Below are positions 38,231 through 47,034 of a stretch of 64,000 nucleotides of DNA, in pieces. The position numbers were made by a program, and so were the translations under genes. Location: the NCBI GenBank assembly GCA_046352935.1, contig JAXMGR010000021.1:8634-72633 (forward strand), written 5' to 3'. The notes beneath the pieces are model-generated. The model was not told the DNA's origin. It saw only the letters and a program-made list of their open reading frames with translations, and made no database searches. The stretch comes from CAYWMY01 sp046352935. Lineage in GTDB: Bacteria > Pseudomonadota > Gammaproteobacteria > Steroidobacterales > Steroidobacteraceae. Position 1 is the first letter of the stretch. Each line of letters begins with the position of its first letter.

Positions 38231-39406
38231 GTGTTGATACGGTTCTTCTTCCTGCTGCGCGCGGGTGGTGTGCCGGTGTCCATCACCGAGTTCCTGGCGC
38301 TGCTGGAGGCGCTCCGGGCCGGTGTCGCCGGCCTGTCGGCGCAGGATTTCTACTTTCTCGCGCGCACGGTGCTCGTGAAGGACGAGCGCTGGTACGACCG
38401 CTTCGACCGTGTCTTCGCTGCGCACTTCCGCGGGCTCGAGCTCACGTTCGAGGCGCTGGTCGCGAGCCTGCCCGAGGAATGGCTGCGCAAGCAGAAGGAG
38501 CTGTTCCTCAGCGAGGCCGAGAAGGCGCTCGTCGAGTCCCTCGGGGGCTGGGACAAGCTCATGGAGACGCTGCGCGAGCGGTTGAAGGAGCAGAAGGAAC
38601 AGCACCACGGCGGCAGCAGATGGATCGGCACCGGCGGCACCTCGCCCTTCGGCGCCTACGGCTTCAATCCGGAAGGCGTCCGCATGGGCCAGGACGGCAA
38701 TCGCAGCCGGCGCGCGGTCAAGGTCTGGGACCGTCGGGAATTCGCGAACTTCGACGACCAGGTCGAGATCGGCACGCGCAACATCAAGCTCGCGCTCAGG
38801 CGGTTGCGCCGCTTCGCGCGCGAGGGCGCCGCCGACCAGCTCGATCTCGATGCGACGATCGATCACACCGCGCGCAACGCGGGCCTGCTCGACATCTGCA
38901 TGGTCCCGGAGCGGCACAACACCGTGAAGGTGCTGCTGTTCCTCGACGTCGGCGGCTCCATGGACAGCCACGTGCGCGCCTGCGAGGAACTGTTCTCGGC
39001 CGCGCGCGCCGAGTTCAAGCATCTCGAGCACTACTATTTCCACAACTTCGTCTACGAGTCGGTGTGGAAGGACAACCGCCGCCGCCACGGCGAACGCCAC
39101 AGCACCACGGAGGTGCTGCGCACCTACGGGCAGGACTACAAGCTGATCTTCGTGGGCGACGCCAGCATGAGCCCCTACGAGATCGCGCAGCCGGGCGGCA
39201 GCATCGAGCACTGGAACGAGGAGGCCGGCGCGGTCTGGTTCCAGCGGCTGCTCACCGCCTGGCCGCATCACGTCTGGCTGAATCCCGAGCCCGAGCGCTA
39301 CTGGGAAAACACGGCCTCGATCCGCATGACGCGCGAGCTGATCGGCGAGCGCATGTTCCCGCTCACGCTCGCGGGCCTCGACTCGGCGATCCAGGCGCTG
39401 CACTGA
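38231..39406 (+). CDS. VWA-domain protein, CoxE-like
   Basis: A 391-residue protein. Residues 1-220 are a charged helical region with the WDRREFANFDDQVEIGTRN segment typical of CoxE-like proteins. The von Willebrand A domain begins near 230, with the metal-site motif DVGGSMD at 239-245. The reading frame opens at GTG 38231 (GTG-TTG-ATA), with only a weak upstream ribosome-binding site. It partners the MoxR ATPase 43 bases upstream; such pairs mature metalloenzymes in some systems (CoxD/CoxE for CO dehydrogenase). No carbon-monoxide dehydrogenase genes are in the window. Confidence 0.88.
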   Translation: MLIRFFFLLRAGGVPVSITEFLALLEALRAGVAGLSAQDFYFLARTVLVKDERWYDRFDRVFAAHFRGLELTFEALVASLPEEWLRKQKELFLSEAEKALVESLGGWDKLMETLRERLKEQKEQHHGGSRWIGTGGTSPFGAYGFNPEGVRMGQDGNRSRRAVKVWDRREFANFDDQVEIGTRNIKLALRRLRRFAREGAADQLDLDATIDHTARNAGLLDICMVPERHNTVKVLLFLDVGGSMDSHVRACEELFSAARAEFKHLEHYYFHNFVYESVWKDNRRRHGERHSTTEVLRTYGQDYKLIFVGDASMSPYEIAQPGGSIEHWNEEAGAVWFQRLLTAWPHHVWLNPEPERYWENTASIRMTRELIGERMFPLTLAGLDSAIQALH

Positions 39407-39437
39407 CCGCTTGCTCATCAGCCGGCTCAGGGCGTGA

Positions 39438-40034
39438 TCAGCCAGGGTCGCGCAGCATCCGGTAGAGCCGCAGGAACTCCACCGGCGCGTGCTTCACGTT
39501 AGCGCGCCAGTCGCCGGCGGCCGCGTGGTCCGCGCCATCGGTGATGTACTTGGCGCAGGCGAAGCGTGCGTTCTCGTGGCGGCAGGCCTTCGCGAGCGCG
39601 TAGGCCTCCATGTCGATGACGTCGCAGGGCAGATGCGGCGCACCCATCGCGAACGAGTCGCCCGTGCCGCAGACGCCCTCGGGCAGTCCCGCGAAAACGG
39701 CCGGGAACTCGAGCTCGTGCGGTCCGTCCTCGACGGGCGTCACGCCGACGGGGAAGCCGAGGCCCGAGACGTCGATGTCGCGCTGCACGAAGCGGCGGCA
39801 GGCGACCACGCTCCCCGCGGTGAACAGCCGGCTGCCGGCGGAACCGAAATTGACGACGAGCGGCATCGGCCGGCCCGAGCAGCGGTATTCCGCGAGGCGT
39901 CGCGCGAGGGCCGCGGCCGCGTTGACCTTGCCGACGCCGGTGTACAGGACCGACACGCCGGCCCCCTCGAAGACGCCGCGGCTCTCGATGTCGAGCGCCA
40001 TCACGACGAGGCGCTCGGGAAACTGCATGGTCAT
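39438..40034 (-). CDS. Purine-nucleosidase-family protein (MTA/SAH nucleosidase-like)
   Basis: A 198-residue PNP/UDP phosphorylase-superfamily protein. It has the TGVGKVNAA segment near residue 32, the VNFGSAGS motif, and DMEAYALAKAC with the ribose-binding Met-Glu pair. The catalytic Asp is in YITDGAD. It is shorter than typical MTA/SAH nucleosidases (about 230), mainly through a shortened start. Removing adenine from methylthioadenosine or SAH would complement the SAH hydrolase in this window, but the substrate is inferred. ATG 40034 or 40028 could be the start. Confidence 0.78.
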   Translation of the reverse strand: MTMQFPERLVVMALDIESRGVFEGAGVSVLYTGVGKVNAAAALARRLAEYRCSGRPMPLVVNFGSAGSRLFTAGSVVACRRFVQRDIDVSGLGFPVGVTPVEDGPHELEFPAVFAGLPEGVCGTGDSFAMGAPHLPCDVIDMEAYALAKACRHENARFACAKYITDGADHAAAGDWRANVKHAPVEFLRLYRMLRDPG

Positions 40035-40134
40035 GCGGCGATCTTGTAACCGCGCGGTGCGTCAGCGGGCAAGACCTCCGGGCGGCGGGGCGAAAACGGT
40101 GGGCGAACGCTGGACCGGGGCACGACAACACGGG

Positions 40135-40334
40135 CATTCACGATTTCCGCCACGACCTCACCCGGCGCGGGCGCGCAGCAGGGTCGGCGAGTCGAGCGTC
40201 AATCTTCCCGCGAGACGAGCCGAGCCCTGCGTTGCAGCCCGCGCTGCGGCCTGCATCACCGGAAATCGTGAATGTTCGCCGTCTCCCTGCATTGCAGCCC
40301 GCGCTGCTGCCCACATCACGGGAAATCGTGAATG
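40135..40334. repeat. Type B palindromic repeat with a duplicated right end
   Basis: This occupies most of the 318-base gap between the nucleosidase and peroxiredoxin genes. The left end CATTCACGATTTCC (40135-40148) is perfectly complementary to GGAAATCGTGAATG at 40261-40274 and again at 40321-40334. The right 50 bases (40225-40274) are repeated directly at 40285-40334 with about five differences, a 60-base period. The interior shares CTTCCCGCGAG and TTGCAGCCCGCG with the type B units at 14.7 and 63.6 kb. No gene is seen. Confidence 0.8.
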
Positions 40335-40352
40335 CCGCGTTTCCCCGCCCGG

Positions 40353-40949
40353 CTACTTCCTCGCCTGCGGCGCCGCAGCGGGCGTCGCGGGTGCGGCCGG
40401 CGCAACCTTCCTCGCACCCAGCGCCTTCAGGTCCGCGAGTACCGCCTTCGCGTGGCCCGCCGGATCGACTTTCACATAGTGCTTCGCGACGCGTCCCTGC
40501 GGATCGATGATGAAGGTATCGCGTCGCGCCAGCTCGACCACGCCGAGGTACTTGGTCAGCACCCCGTACTGGATCGTGACCTTCTTGTCCGGGTCGGCCA
40601 GCAGCGGGAAGGGCAGGCCGTGCTCCTTCGCGAAGTCCGCGTGCGACGCGGCGTCCTGGACGCTCAGGCCCAGCACCACGGCATTCAGGTCGTGGAAGGC
40701 GAAGATGTCGTCACGGAACTCGCAGGCCTGGGTCGTGCAGCCCGGCGTGTTGTCCTTCGGGTAGAAATAGAGCACCACCCACCGGCCGCGATACTCGCCG
40801 AGCGTGTGCCAGCGGCCGTCCTGGTCCTGCAGCCGGAAGTCGGGCGCGGCGGCTCCGACGGCGGGCGGGTCCTCGGCACGGGCATCCTGCTGGATCGCCA
40901 GACCCAGGCACAGCGACAGGATTCCGAGGCGACGGAGCATGGCGACCAT
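40353..40949 (-). CDS. Exported peroxiredoxin (BCP/PrxQ-like)
   Basis: A 198-residue thiol peroxidase. The peroxidatic Cys-71 is in NTPGCTTQAC and the likely resolving Cys-76 lies five residues later, the BCP/PrxQ arrangement. An N-terminal signal peptide (MLRRLGILSLCLGLAIQQDARA) indicates export, unlike cytoplasmic BCP. The C-terminus has an Ala/Pro-rich tail. Partners such as a periplasmic thioredoxin would be needed for recycling. ATG 40949 or 40940 could be used. It is divergent from the patatin gene. Confidence 0.88.
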   Translation of the reverse strand: MVAMLRRLGILSLCLGLAIQQDARAEDPPAVGAAAPDFRLQDQDGRWHTLGEYRGRWVVLYFYPKDNTPGCTTQACEFRDDIFAFHDLNAVVLGLSVQDAASHADFAKEHGLPFPLLADPDKKVTIQYGVLTKYLGVVELARRDTFIIDPQGRVAKHYVKVDPAGHAKAVLADLKALGARKVAPAAPATPAAAPQARK

Positions 40950-41061
40950 GAACAGACCTCTCTCGATGTGACGAAGATCGGCGTCCCGCCCCGGGCGGGC
41001 GCTGCGATACTAATATCCGGTCATCCCGAAAGACAGCCGGCCTGCACGAGGGTTCCGTCGC

Positions 41062-42258
41062 TTGGCTGATGCAGCCACCGCCGCTCGACGTTCGCGCCTG
41101 GCACTGGTGTTGCCGGGCGGCGGCGCCCGTTCCGCCTATCAGGTCGGGGTCATCAAGGCGCTCGCCGAGATCGCGCCGCGCCAGAGCCCGGTTCCGTTCC
41201 CGATCCTCTGCGGCACGTCGGCGGGCGCGATCAACGCGGCCGCCCTCGCGGCCGGCGCATCCCATTTCCGCGAGGCTGCGGTGGCGCTCGAACGTGTCTG
41301 GCGCAACTTCCGCGCCGACCAGGTGTTCCGTGTCGACTCGGTGAGCATGTTGCGTGCCGGCCTGCACTGGCTGCTCGCGCTGGTCTCGGGCGGCTGGCTC
41401 GCGAAGCCCCCCCGGTCGCTGCTGGACAATGCGCCCCTGCGCGAACTCCTCGGCTGCAGCATCGACCTGGCACGCATGCGCCAGGCGCTGGATGCCGGTG
41501 TCATCGATGCGCTCGCCATCACCGCGACCGGCTACTGGTCGGCGCGCAGCGTCTCGTTCTTCGAGCGCCGCGGGCCCGCCGAGCACTGGACCCGGGTCTG
41601 GCGCGAGGGTCAGCCGGCCGAGATCTCGGTCGATCACCTGATGGCGAGCGCCGCGATCCCGTTCCTGTTCCCGCCCGTCCACATGCAGGGCGAATACTTC
41701 GGCGACGGTGCGATGCGCCAGGTCACGCCGCTCTCGCCCGCGGTTCGCCTCGGTGCCGAGCGGCTGCTGGTCGTCGGCGTGCGGACGAGCACGCGCTCCG
41801 GGCCCGTGCTGCCGGTTCCCGCCGCACCCACCTTCGGCCAGATCTTCGGCTTCATGCTCGACACGCTGTTCATGGACGGCCTGTATGCCGACCTCGAACG
41901 GCTCGAGAGCATCAACGACCTGCTGTCGCGGCTGCCCGCCTGCGGCGAAGGGCAGGGGCCGCGCGGGCTGCGCCGCATCGAGGCCATGGTGATCGTGCCG
42001 CGCGACGATTTCGGCGACATCGCGGCGCGGCATGCGGCCGAGGTGCCGCGTGCGCTGCGCGTGCTGCTGCGCACCATGGGGGCCCACAATCCGGGCGGAC
42101 GCAAGCTGCTGTCCTATCTGCTGTTCGAGTCGGGATACACGCGCGAACTCATCAGGCTCGGTTATCGCGACGCGATGGAGCGCCGGGACGCGATCGAGGC
42201 CTTCATCAGCGACAGGGACGTGCGCTCAGGCGAGGAACATCGCGCCGAGGCCGAGTAA
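41062..42258 (+). CDS. Patatin-like phospholipase
   Basis: A 398-residue serine lipid acyl hydrolase of the patatin/RssA-type family. The oxyanion motif PGGGARSAYQVG is at residues 18-29, the nucleophile elbow GTSAG has Ser-53, and the catalytic dyad Asp-215 is in GDGA. No signal peptide is visible. The start is TTG 41062, with GAGGG about 9 bases upstream; an ATG nearby is out of frame. Its last 33 bases overlap the convergent mgtE gene. Confidence 0.88.
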   Translation: MADAATAARRSRLALVLPGGGARSAYQVGVIKALAEIAPRQSPVPFPILCGTSAGAINAAALAAGASHFREAAVALERVWRNFRADQVFRVDSVSMLRAGLHWLLALVSGGWLAKPPRSLLDNAPLRELLGCSIDLARMRQALDAGVIDALAITATGYWSARSVSFFERRGPAEHWTRVWREGQPAEISVDHLMASAAIPFLFPPVHMQGEYFGDGAMRQVTPLSPAVRLGAERLLVVGVRTSTRSGPVLPVPAAPTFGQIFGFMLDTLFMDGLYADLERLESINDLLSRLPACGEGQGPRGLRRIEAMVIVPRDDFGDIAARHAAEVPRALRVLLRTMGAHNPGGRKLLSYLLFESGYTRELIRLGYRDAMERRDAIEAFISDRDVRSGEEHRAEAE

Positions 42259-43590
42259 CGCAGCGAAGCCCACGCAGTCGGTGACCGTCGTCAGGATCAC
42301 GCCGCCCGCGAGCGCGGGGTCGATGCGCAGGCGCTTCAGCGTGAGCGGTATCACCACGCCGGCCACCGACGCGGCGGCGAGGTTGATGACCATGGCCGCG
42401 AAGATGATCGCCGCGATCCTCCAGGTCCCGAACCACGCCCAGGTCGCGAGTGCAACGACCGTGGCCCAGGCGAGGCCGTTCAGCGTGCCGACGGCCAGTT
42501 CCTTGAAGAACAGCCAGCGCGCGTTGGTCGCCTGCACCTGGCCGAGCGCGATGCCGCGGATGATCAGCGTGACGGTCTGTGTGCCGGCGATGCCGCCCAT
42601 GCTCGCGACGATCGGCATCAGCACGGCGAGGGCCACGACGCGGTCGATGGTCGACTCGAAGAGGCCGACGACCCAGGCCGCGAGGAAGGCGGTCAGCAGG
42701 TTCACGCCGAGCCAGAGCGCACGGCGGCGCGCGCTGCGGCGCACGCCCGCGAAAACGTCTTCTTCGTCGTAGAGGCCCGCCGCCGCGAGCAGCGGGTGCT
42801 CGGCCTGCTCGCGCACCACGTCGACTATGTCGTCGATGGTGATGCGGCCGAGCAGCCGCCCGTCGCCCCCGACCACGGCCGCGGACAGCAGGTCGCGGCC
42901 CTCGAACAGCTGCGTGACCTCGCTCGCGGGAGTCTCCGGGGCGATGCCCGCGACCTCGGCGTCGAGAGTCTCGGCGACGGTCCGCTCCGGGTCGTCCGTC
43001 AGCAGCCGCGTGATCGGCAGTACGCCCTGGTACTGGTCGTTGCGGTCCACGACGAACAGGCAGTCCGTCTTGTCGGGCAGTTCGCCGCGCATGCGCAGGT
43101 AGCGCAGCACGACCTCGAGCGTCACGTCCGGCCGCACGCTGACCGTGTCCGTGTTCATGAGTCCGCCGGCGCTGTCCTCCGGGAACGCCAGCACGGTGGT
43201 CAGGCGGTCGCGGTCGCGCTGGTCCATGGAGCGCAGCACCTGCTGCGTGACCGTCTCGGGCAGCTCGTCCAGCAGGTCGGCCAGGTCGTCGACCTCGAGG
43301 CCCTCGGTCGCGGCCACCAGTTCCGACGCCTCCATGCCGCCGATGAGGTTCTCGCGGACCTCCTCGGACAGCTCGATGAGGACTTCGCCACCCAGATCCG
43401 GCTCGATCAGCTCCCACACCAAATCGCGCTTCGCCGGCGGCAGCGATTCGATGAGCAGCGCCACCTCGGCGGGGTGCATGGCATTTACCATGCGCTGCGC
43501 GGCGCGCAGCGTGCCGCGGTCGAGCGCGGCACGGAGTGTCGCGACTCGCGAGTCCCGGTCTCCCCGGGTGCCGATGGCCTTCGATTCCAT
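42226..43590 (-). CDS. mgtE: Magnesium transporter MgtE
   Basis: A 454-residue Mg2+ channel/transporter. Residues 1-130 are the MgtE N domain (helical, LLIESLPPAKR), residues about 135-255 are a CBS pair (EDSAGGLMNTDTVSVRPD and a second CBS with LLGRITIDDIVDV), and the rest forms five membrane helices with the pore signature VASMGGIAGTQT. CBS domains sense cytosolic Mg2+ in this family. It follows rapZ on the same strand by 26 bases and overlaps the convergent patatin gene by 33 bases at the 3' ends. Confidence 0.95.
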   Translation of the reverse strand: MESKAIGTRGDRDSRVATLRAALDRGTLRAAQRMVNAMHPAEVALLIESLPPAKRDLVWELIEPDLGGEVLIELSEEVRENLIGGMEASELVAATEGLEVDDLADLLDELPETVTQQVLRSMDQRDRDRLTTVLAFPEDSAGGLMNTDTVSVRPDVTLEVVLRYLRMRGELPDKTDCLFVVDRNDQYQGVLPITRLLTDDPERTVAETLDAEVAGIAPETPASEVTQLFEGRDLLSAAVVGGDGRLLGRITIDDIVDVVREQAEHPLLAAAGLYDEEDVFAGVRRSARRRALWLGVNLLTAFLAAWVVGLFESTIDRVVALAVLMPIVASMGGIAGTQTVTLIIRGIALGQVQATNARWLFFKELAVGTLNGLAWATVVALATWAWFGTWRIAAIIFAAMVINLAAASVAGVVIPLTLKRLRIDPALAGGVILTTVTDCVGFAALLGLGAMFLA

Positions 43591-43616
43591 GCGGGATTCC
43601 GGAGCCGGGCGCCGGC

Positions 43617-44483
43617 TCAGTGCTCGCGCCCGAGGCCCGTGTGCCGCGCGAGCACCTGCGGATACTTCGCGGCGAAGTGCGCTGCGAGGCGCTCGACCAG
43701 GTAGACCGAACGGTGCTGGCCACCGGTGCAGCCGATCGCGACCGTGAGATAGCCGCGGTTGTTGCGCTGGTATTCGGGGATCCAGTCCTCGAGGAAACGC
43801 ACGATGTCCGCGAGCAGGCGCGCGACGCCCGCATGCGATTCCAGGAACGAGACGACCTGCGCGTCGCGGCCCGTCAGGTCCCGGAGCGCCGGCTCCCAGT
43901 ACGGGTTGGGGAGTGTGCGCGCGTCGAAGACGAAGTCCGCGTCACCGGGAACACCATGCTTGAACCCGAAGGACTCGAACAGGATCGACAGCCGGCCTTC
44001 GCGGCGCTCCTCGACGCGGCCGCGCACCGTCTCGCGCAGCGCGTGCACGCTCATGGCCGAGGTGTCGATGATCAGGTCGGCGCTGTCCGCGAGTGGATGC
44101 AGCAGCTGGCGCTCCTGCAGGATCGCCTCGGCGAGGCTGACGTTCTCGCGCACCAGGGGATGCCGCCGGCGGGTCTCCGCATAGCGCTTCAGGATCACGC
44201 CATCGCTGGCGTGCAGGTAGATCGTCTCGCAGCGCAGGCCGGACTTGCGCAGGTCCTTGAGCATCGCCGGCAGCAGTTCCAGGTCCGCCGGACGGTTGCG
44301 GGCGTCGAGACCGATGGCCATGCGGCGATACATCGGCTCGGCGGCACGCACGGAATGCACGACCAGCCCCTGGACGAGCCCGGAGGGCAGGTTGTCGATG
44401 CAATACCAGCCGAGATCCTCGAGCATGTTGAGCGCGACGCTCTTGCCCGAGCCCGACAGTCCGCTCACGACCACGAGGCGCAT
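43617..44483 (-). CDS. rapZ: RNase adapter protein RapZ
   Basis: A 288-residue P-loop protein that in Enterobacteria directs RNase E to the GlmZ small RNA and binds GlcN6P. Walker A GLSGSGKS is at residues 8-15. The DARTLPNPYWEPALRDLTGRD segment and IGCTGGQHRSVYLVE near the C-terminus are diagnostic. ATG 44483 begins the conserved RLVVVSGLSG. It lies in the rpoN-hpf-ptsN-rapZ order. Its target in this organism is unknown. Confidence 0.95.
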   Translation of the reverse strand: MRLVVVSGLSGSGKSVALNMLEDLGWYCIDNLPSGLVQGLVVHSVRAAEPMYRRMAIGLDARNRPADLELLPAMLKDLRKSGLRCETIYLHASDGVILKRYAETRRRHPLVRENVSLAEAILQERQLLHPLADSADLIIDTSAMSVHALRETVRGRVEERREGRLSILFESFGFKHGVPGDADFVFDARTLPNPYWEPALRDLTGRDAQVVSFLESHAGVARLLADIVRFLEDWIPEYQRNNRGYLTVAIGCTGGQHRSVYLVERLAAHFAAKYPQVLARHTGLGREH

Positions 44484-44571
44484 GCGAGTCAGCTTCCGTC
44501 CTGCAGGCGGTGGATGATACCCCCGGAACTGCCGGGGCCCGCGCCCGATCCGCTGGCTCCGCGGGCTGCGC

Positions 44572-45042
44572 TCAGGCGGCGGCGTCGCCGCGCCAGTGGT
44601 CGGCCAGCAGGTCGTAGAGCGCCCGTGCTCCGGACGCCTGGCGCAGCGTCGCGCAGAACTTCGCGTCCGCGAGGCTCTGGACCAGCCCGGACAGGACGGC
44701 GATGTCGCTGGTGCCGCACTGCTCGGGCACCAGCACCGCGACGACCAGGTCGACACCGAGCCCGTCCGGGGCGTCCATGTCCACGGGTTCCGCCAGCTGC
44801 AGCACGGCCGCGCAGGGGCTGCGGACGAGGGCCAGCCGTCCATGCGGCACGGCGACCCCGCCGCCGATGGCGGTGCTGCCCAGCCGCTCGCGCGCCAGGA
44901 GGGCGTCGAAGGCGGTCTCGGCCGACAGGTGCGGCGCGTCGCCGGTCAGCAGGCCGGCGGCGAGATCGAGCAGGTGCTTGATGCTGCGCGCGTGCACGTC
45001 GACCGCGACGCGCGCCGGGGAGAACAGAGGGGTTTCGTTCAT
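44572..45042 (-). CDS. ptsN: Nitrogen-PTS phosphocarrier EIIA-Ntr
   Basis: A 156-residue EIIA domain. The phosphorylated His is His-67 in GGGVAVPHGRL. The surrounding ERLGSTAIGGG and the C-terminal LYDLLADH are typical. It regulates potassium and nitrogen physiology through its phosphorylation state. The HPr-like partner NPr (ptsO), usually after rapZ in gammaproteobacteria, is not present in this window. Confidence 0.93.
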   Translation of the reverse strand: MNETPLFSPARVAVDVHARSIKHLLDLAAGLLTGDAPHLSAETAFDALLARERLGSTAIGGGVAVPHGRLALVRSPCAAVLQLAEPVDMDAPDGLGVDLVVAVLVPEQCGTSDIAVLSGLVQSLADAKFCATLRQASGARALYDLLADHWRGDAAA

Positions 45043-45087
45043 GATCGGCAGGAGGACTGCGGTGGCCTCCTGCCGATCCGGGGGGAC

Positions 45088-45408
45088 CTAGGCGAGGCGG
45101 CTCTTCTGGACTTCCGCAGCGTGGTGATCCGTGACCTTTTCCTTGTGCTTCTTGACGCGCCGGTCCAGCTTGTCCGCCAGCGCGTCAATCGCGGCATACA
45201 TGTCGCCTTCGACGGCGTCCGCATGGATCTTAGCACCGCTGACCGCCAGCGTCGCCTCGGCCTTGTGCCGGAGCTTCTCGACGGTGAGGACGCAGTGCAC
45301 GTCGATGACGTGGTCGAAATGCCGCACGATGCGGTCGAGCTTCTTCTCGACATAACTCTTCAGTGCGGGCGTGACCTCGACATGATGGCCGGTGAGCGTC
45401 AACTGCAT
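45088..45408 (-). CDS. hpf: Ribosome hibernation-promoting factor (short form)
   Basis: A 106-residue protein of the HPF/YfiA family that binds the 30S subunit in stationary phase. It begins MQLTLTGHHVEVTPALKSYV and continues with the beta-alpha-beta fold and the basic KLDRRVKKHKEKVTDH helix that contacts rRNA. The short length fits the HPF used with RMF in gammaproteobacteria rather than long HPF. It sits between rpoN and ptsN, the usual place. Confidence 0.95.
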   Translation of the reverse strand: MQLTLTGHHVEVTPALKSYVEKKLDRIVRHFDHVIDVHCVLTVEKLRHKAEATLAVSGAKIHADAVEGDMYAAIDALADKLDRRVKKHKEKVTDHHAAEVQKSRLA

Positions 45409-45447
45409 GGCTCTCTCCTTCGCTGAAAAACCCTTGAACCTGCGCCT

Positions 45448-46896
45448 CTACCGCGCCGCCGCACGGCGGCGGTCCCCCGACGAGGCGATTCCCATGGCTT
45501 CACGGTACTTCGCGACCGTGCGCCTGGCGACCTGCACGCCGTCGGCGGAGAGGATCTCCGCGATCCGGCTGTCACTGAGCGGCGTTTCCGCCGGCTCGGC
45601 GGCGATCAGCTTGCGTATCCTCGCCCGGATCGCCGTCGATGACACGCCGCTGCCGTCGTCCGCGGCGACGTGGCTCGAAAAGAAAAACCGGAACTCGAAC
45701 ACGCCGCGCGGGGTGTGCATGTATTTCCCCGTCGTGACGCGCGAGACCGTCGACTCGTGCATCTCGATGGCGCCGGCGACGTCCTTCAGCACCATCGGCT
45801 GCATCGCCTCCTCGCCGTGCTCCAGGAAGGCCGCCTGGCGCTGCACGATGCAGCGCGCGACCTTCATGAGCGTCTCGTTGCGGATCTCGAGGCTGCGCAG
45901 CAGCCAGCGTGCCTCCTGCAGCTGCGTGCGCAGCGTCGCGTGCTCGGCGGCCCTCGTCAGGAGCCCCGCGTAGCCGGTGTTGATCCGTATGCGCGGCACC
46001 GTGGCGGGATTCAGCTCGACCACCCAGCCCTGCCCGGAGCGCCGCACGAAGACGTCCGGCACGACGTATTCGGTCGCGCCCGACTGCAGTGACGCGCCCG
46101 GTCGCGGATGACAGGAGCGCAGCAGCGCCAGCGCCTGGTCCAGCTCTTCCTGCGAACAGCGCACCTCGCGCCGCAGCAGGGTGTACTGCTGCGCGGCGAC
46201 CAGCTCCAGGTGCTGGCGTGCGATGGCGATCGCCACGGCGAGGCCCGGAGTGCCGGGATCGAGCTGCTGGAGCTGCAGCTCGATGCATTCGCCGATCGAG
46301 CGTGCACCCACGCCGACGGGGTCGAACTGCTGCACGACCTGCAGCACCTTCTCGACGTCGGCGGGCGTTGCCTCGACCCCGGGTGCGACGCTCTGTGCGA
46401 GCGTCTCCAGCGATTCGGTGAGATAGCCGTCGTCGCTGACGGCGTCGACGATGGCACGGCCGATGGCGAGACCGGCGGGCGACAGCCGCGCGAGCTCGAG
46501 CTGCCAGGTCAGGTGCTCGTGCAGCGTCTCGCCGGCTCCGCCGAGATCGCCCTCCCGCTCGTCGTCGTCACCGCCGCCCGACCACGGCGCGTCCGACACG
46601 GCCGCGGTGGGCTCGGACCAGTCGTCGCCGATCTCGACCACGGGCTCGTCGTCGCCGGCTTCGCGCGACTCGGTCCCGGTTCCGGACTCGGGTCCGGCCG
46701 TCGCGCCGAATTCGTCGAGCGGAGCGGGAGCGTCCGGCTCCTCCTCGGCCTCGAGCATGACGTTGGTCTCGAGGGCCTCGCGGATCTGCGCCTGCAGGTC
46801 CAGCGTGGACAGCTGCAGCAGGCGTATGGCCTGCTGCAGCTGGGGCGTCATGGTCAGCTGCTGACCGATCCGGAGTTGCAGCGAGGGCTTCAACAT
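45448..46896 (-). CDS. rpoN: RNA polymerase sigma-54 factor
   Basis: A 482-residue sigma-54. The N-terminal activator-interacting region is Gln/Leu-rich (LRIGQQLTMTPQLQQAIRLL). An acidic region II (about 60-115) follows, then the core-binding and helix-turn-helix domains. The RpoN box ARRTVAKYR is at 457-465. ATG 46896 fits the family start MLKPSLQLR; an upstream in-frame start would add 15 residues. Its presence implies sigma-54 promoters and enhancer-binding activators elsewhere in the genome. Confidence 0.96.
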   Translation of the reverse strand: MLKPSLQLRIGQQLTMTPQLQQAIRLLQLSTLDLQAQIREALETNVMLEAEEEPDAPAPLDEFGATAGPESGTGTESREAGDDEPVVEIGDDWSEPTAAVSDAPWSGGGDDDEREGDLGGAGETLHEHLTWQLELARLSPAGLAIGRAIVDAVSDDGYLTESLETLAQSVAPGVEATPADVEKVLQVVQQFDPVGVGARSIGECIELQLQQLDPGTPGLAVAIAIARQHLELVAAQQYTLLRREVRCSQEELDQALALLRSCHPRPGASLQSGATEYVVPDVFVRRSGQGWVVELNPATVPRIRINTGYAGLLTRAAEHATLRTQLQEARWLLRSLEIRNETLMKVARCIVQRQAAFLEHGEEAMQPMVLKDVAGAIEMHESTVSRVTTGKYMHTPRGVFEFRFFFSSHVAADDGSGVSSTAIRARIRKLIAAEPAETPLSDSRIAEILSADGVQVARRTVAKYREAMGIASSGDRRRAAAR

Positions 46897-47034
46897 CTGC
46901 GGGTGGGCTGCCTGTGTCCTCTGGGCCGTGGCGCGACGCACGCAGGGCGCGCCGCGCCGGGCGGTCGGGCGAAGATGCTCCCGGAGTCGCGGCCCGCCAC
47001 CCGCGTCGCTGCGATGCGGGGCTGCCGGCTGCTC

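Noticed and set aside
40225..40334. CRISPR-like array of two 50-base repeats
   Set aside because: Only two units, a 10-base gap, no cas genes, and the unit is the end of a type B palindromic repeat.
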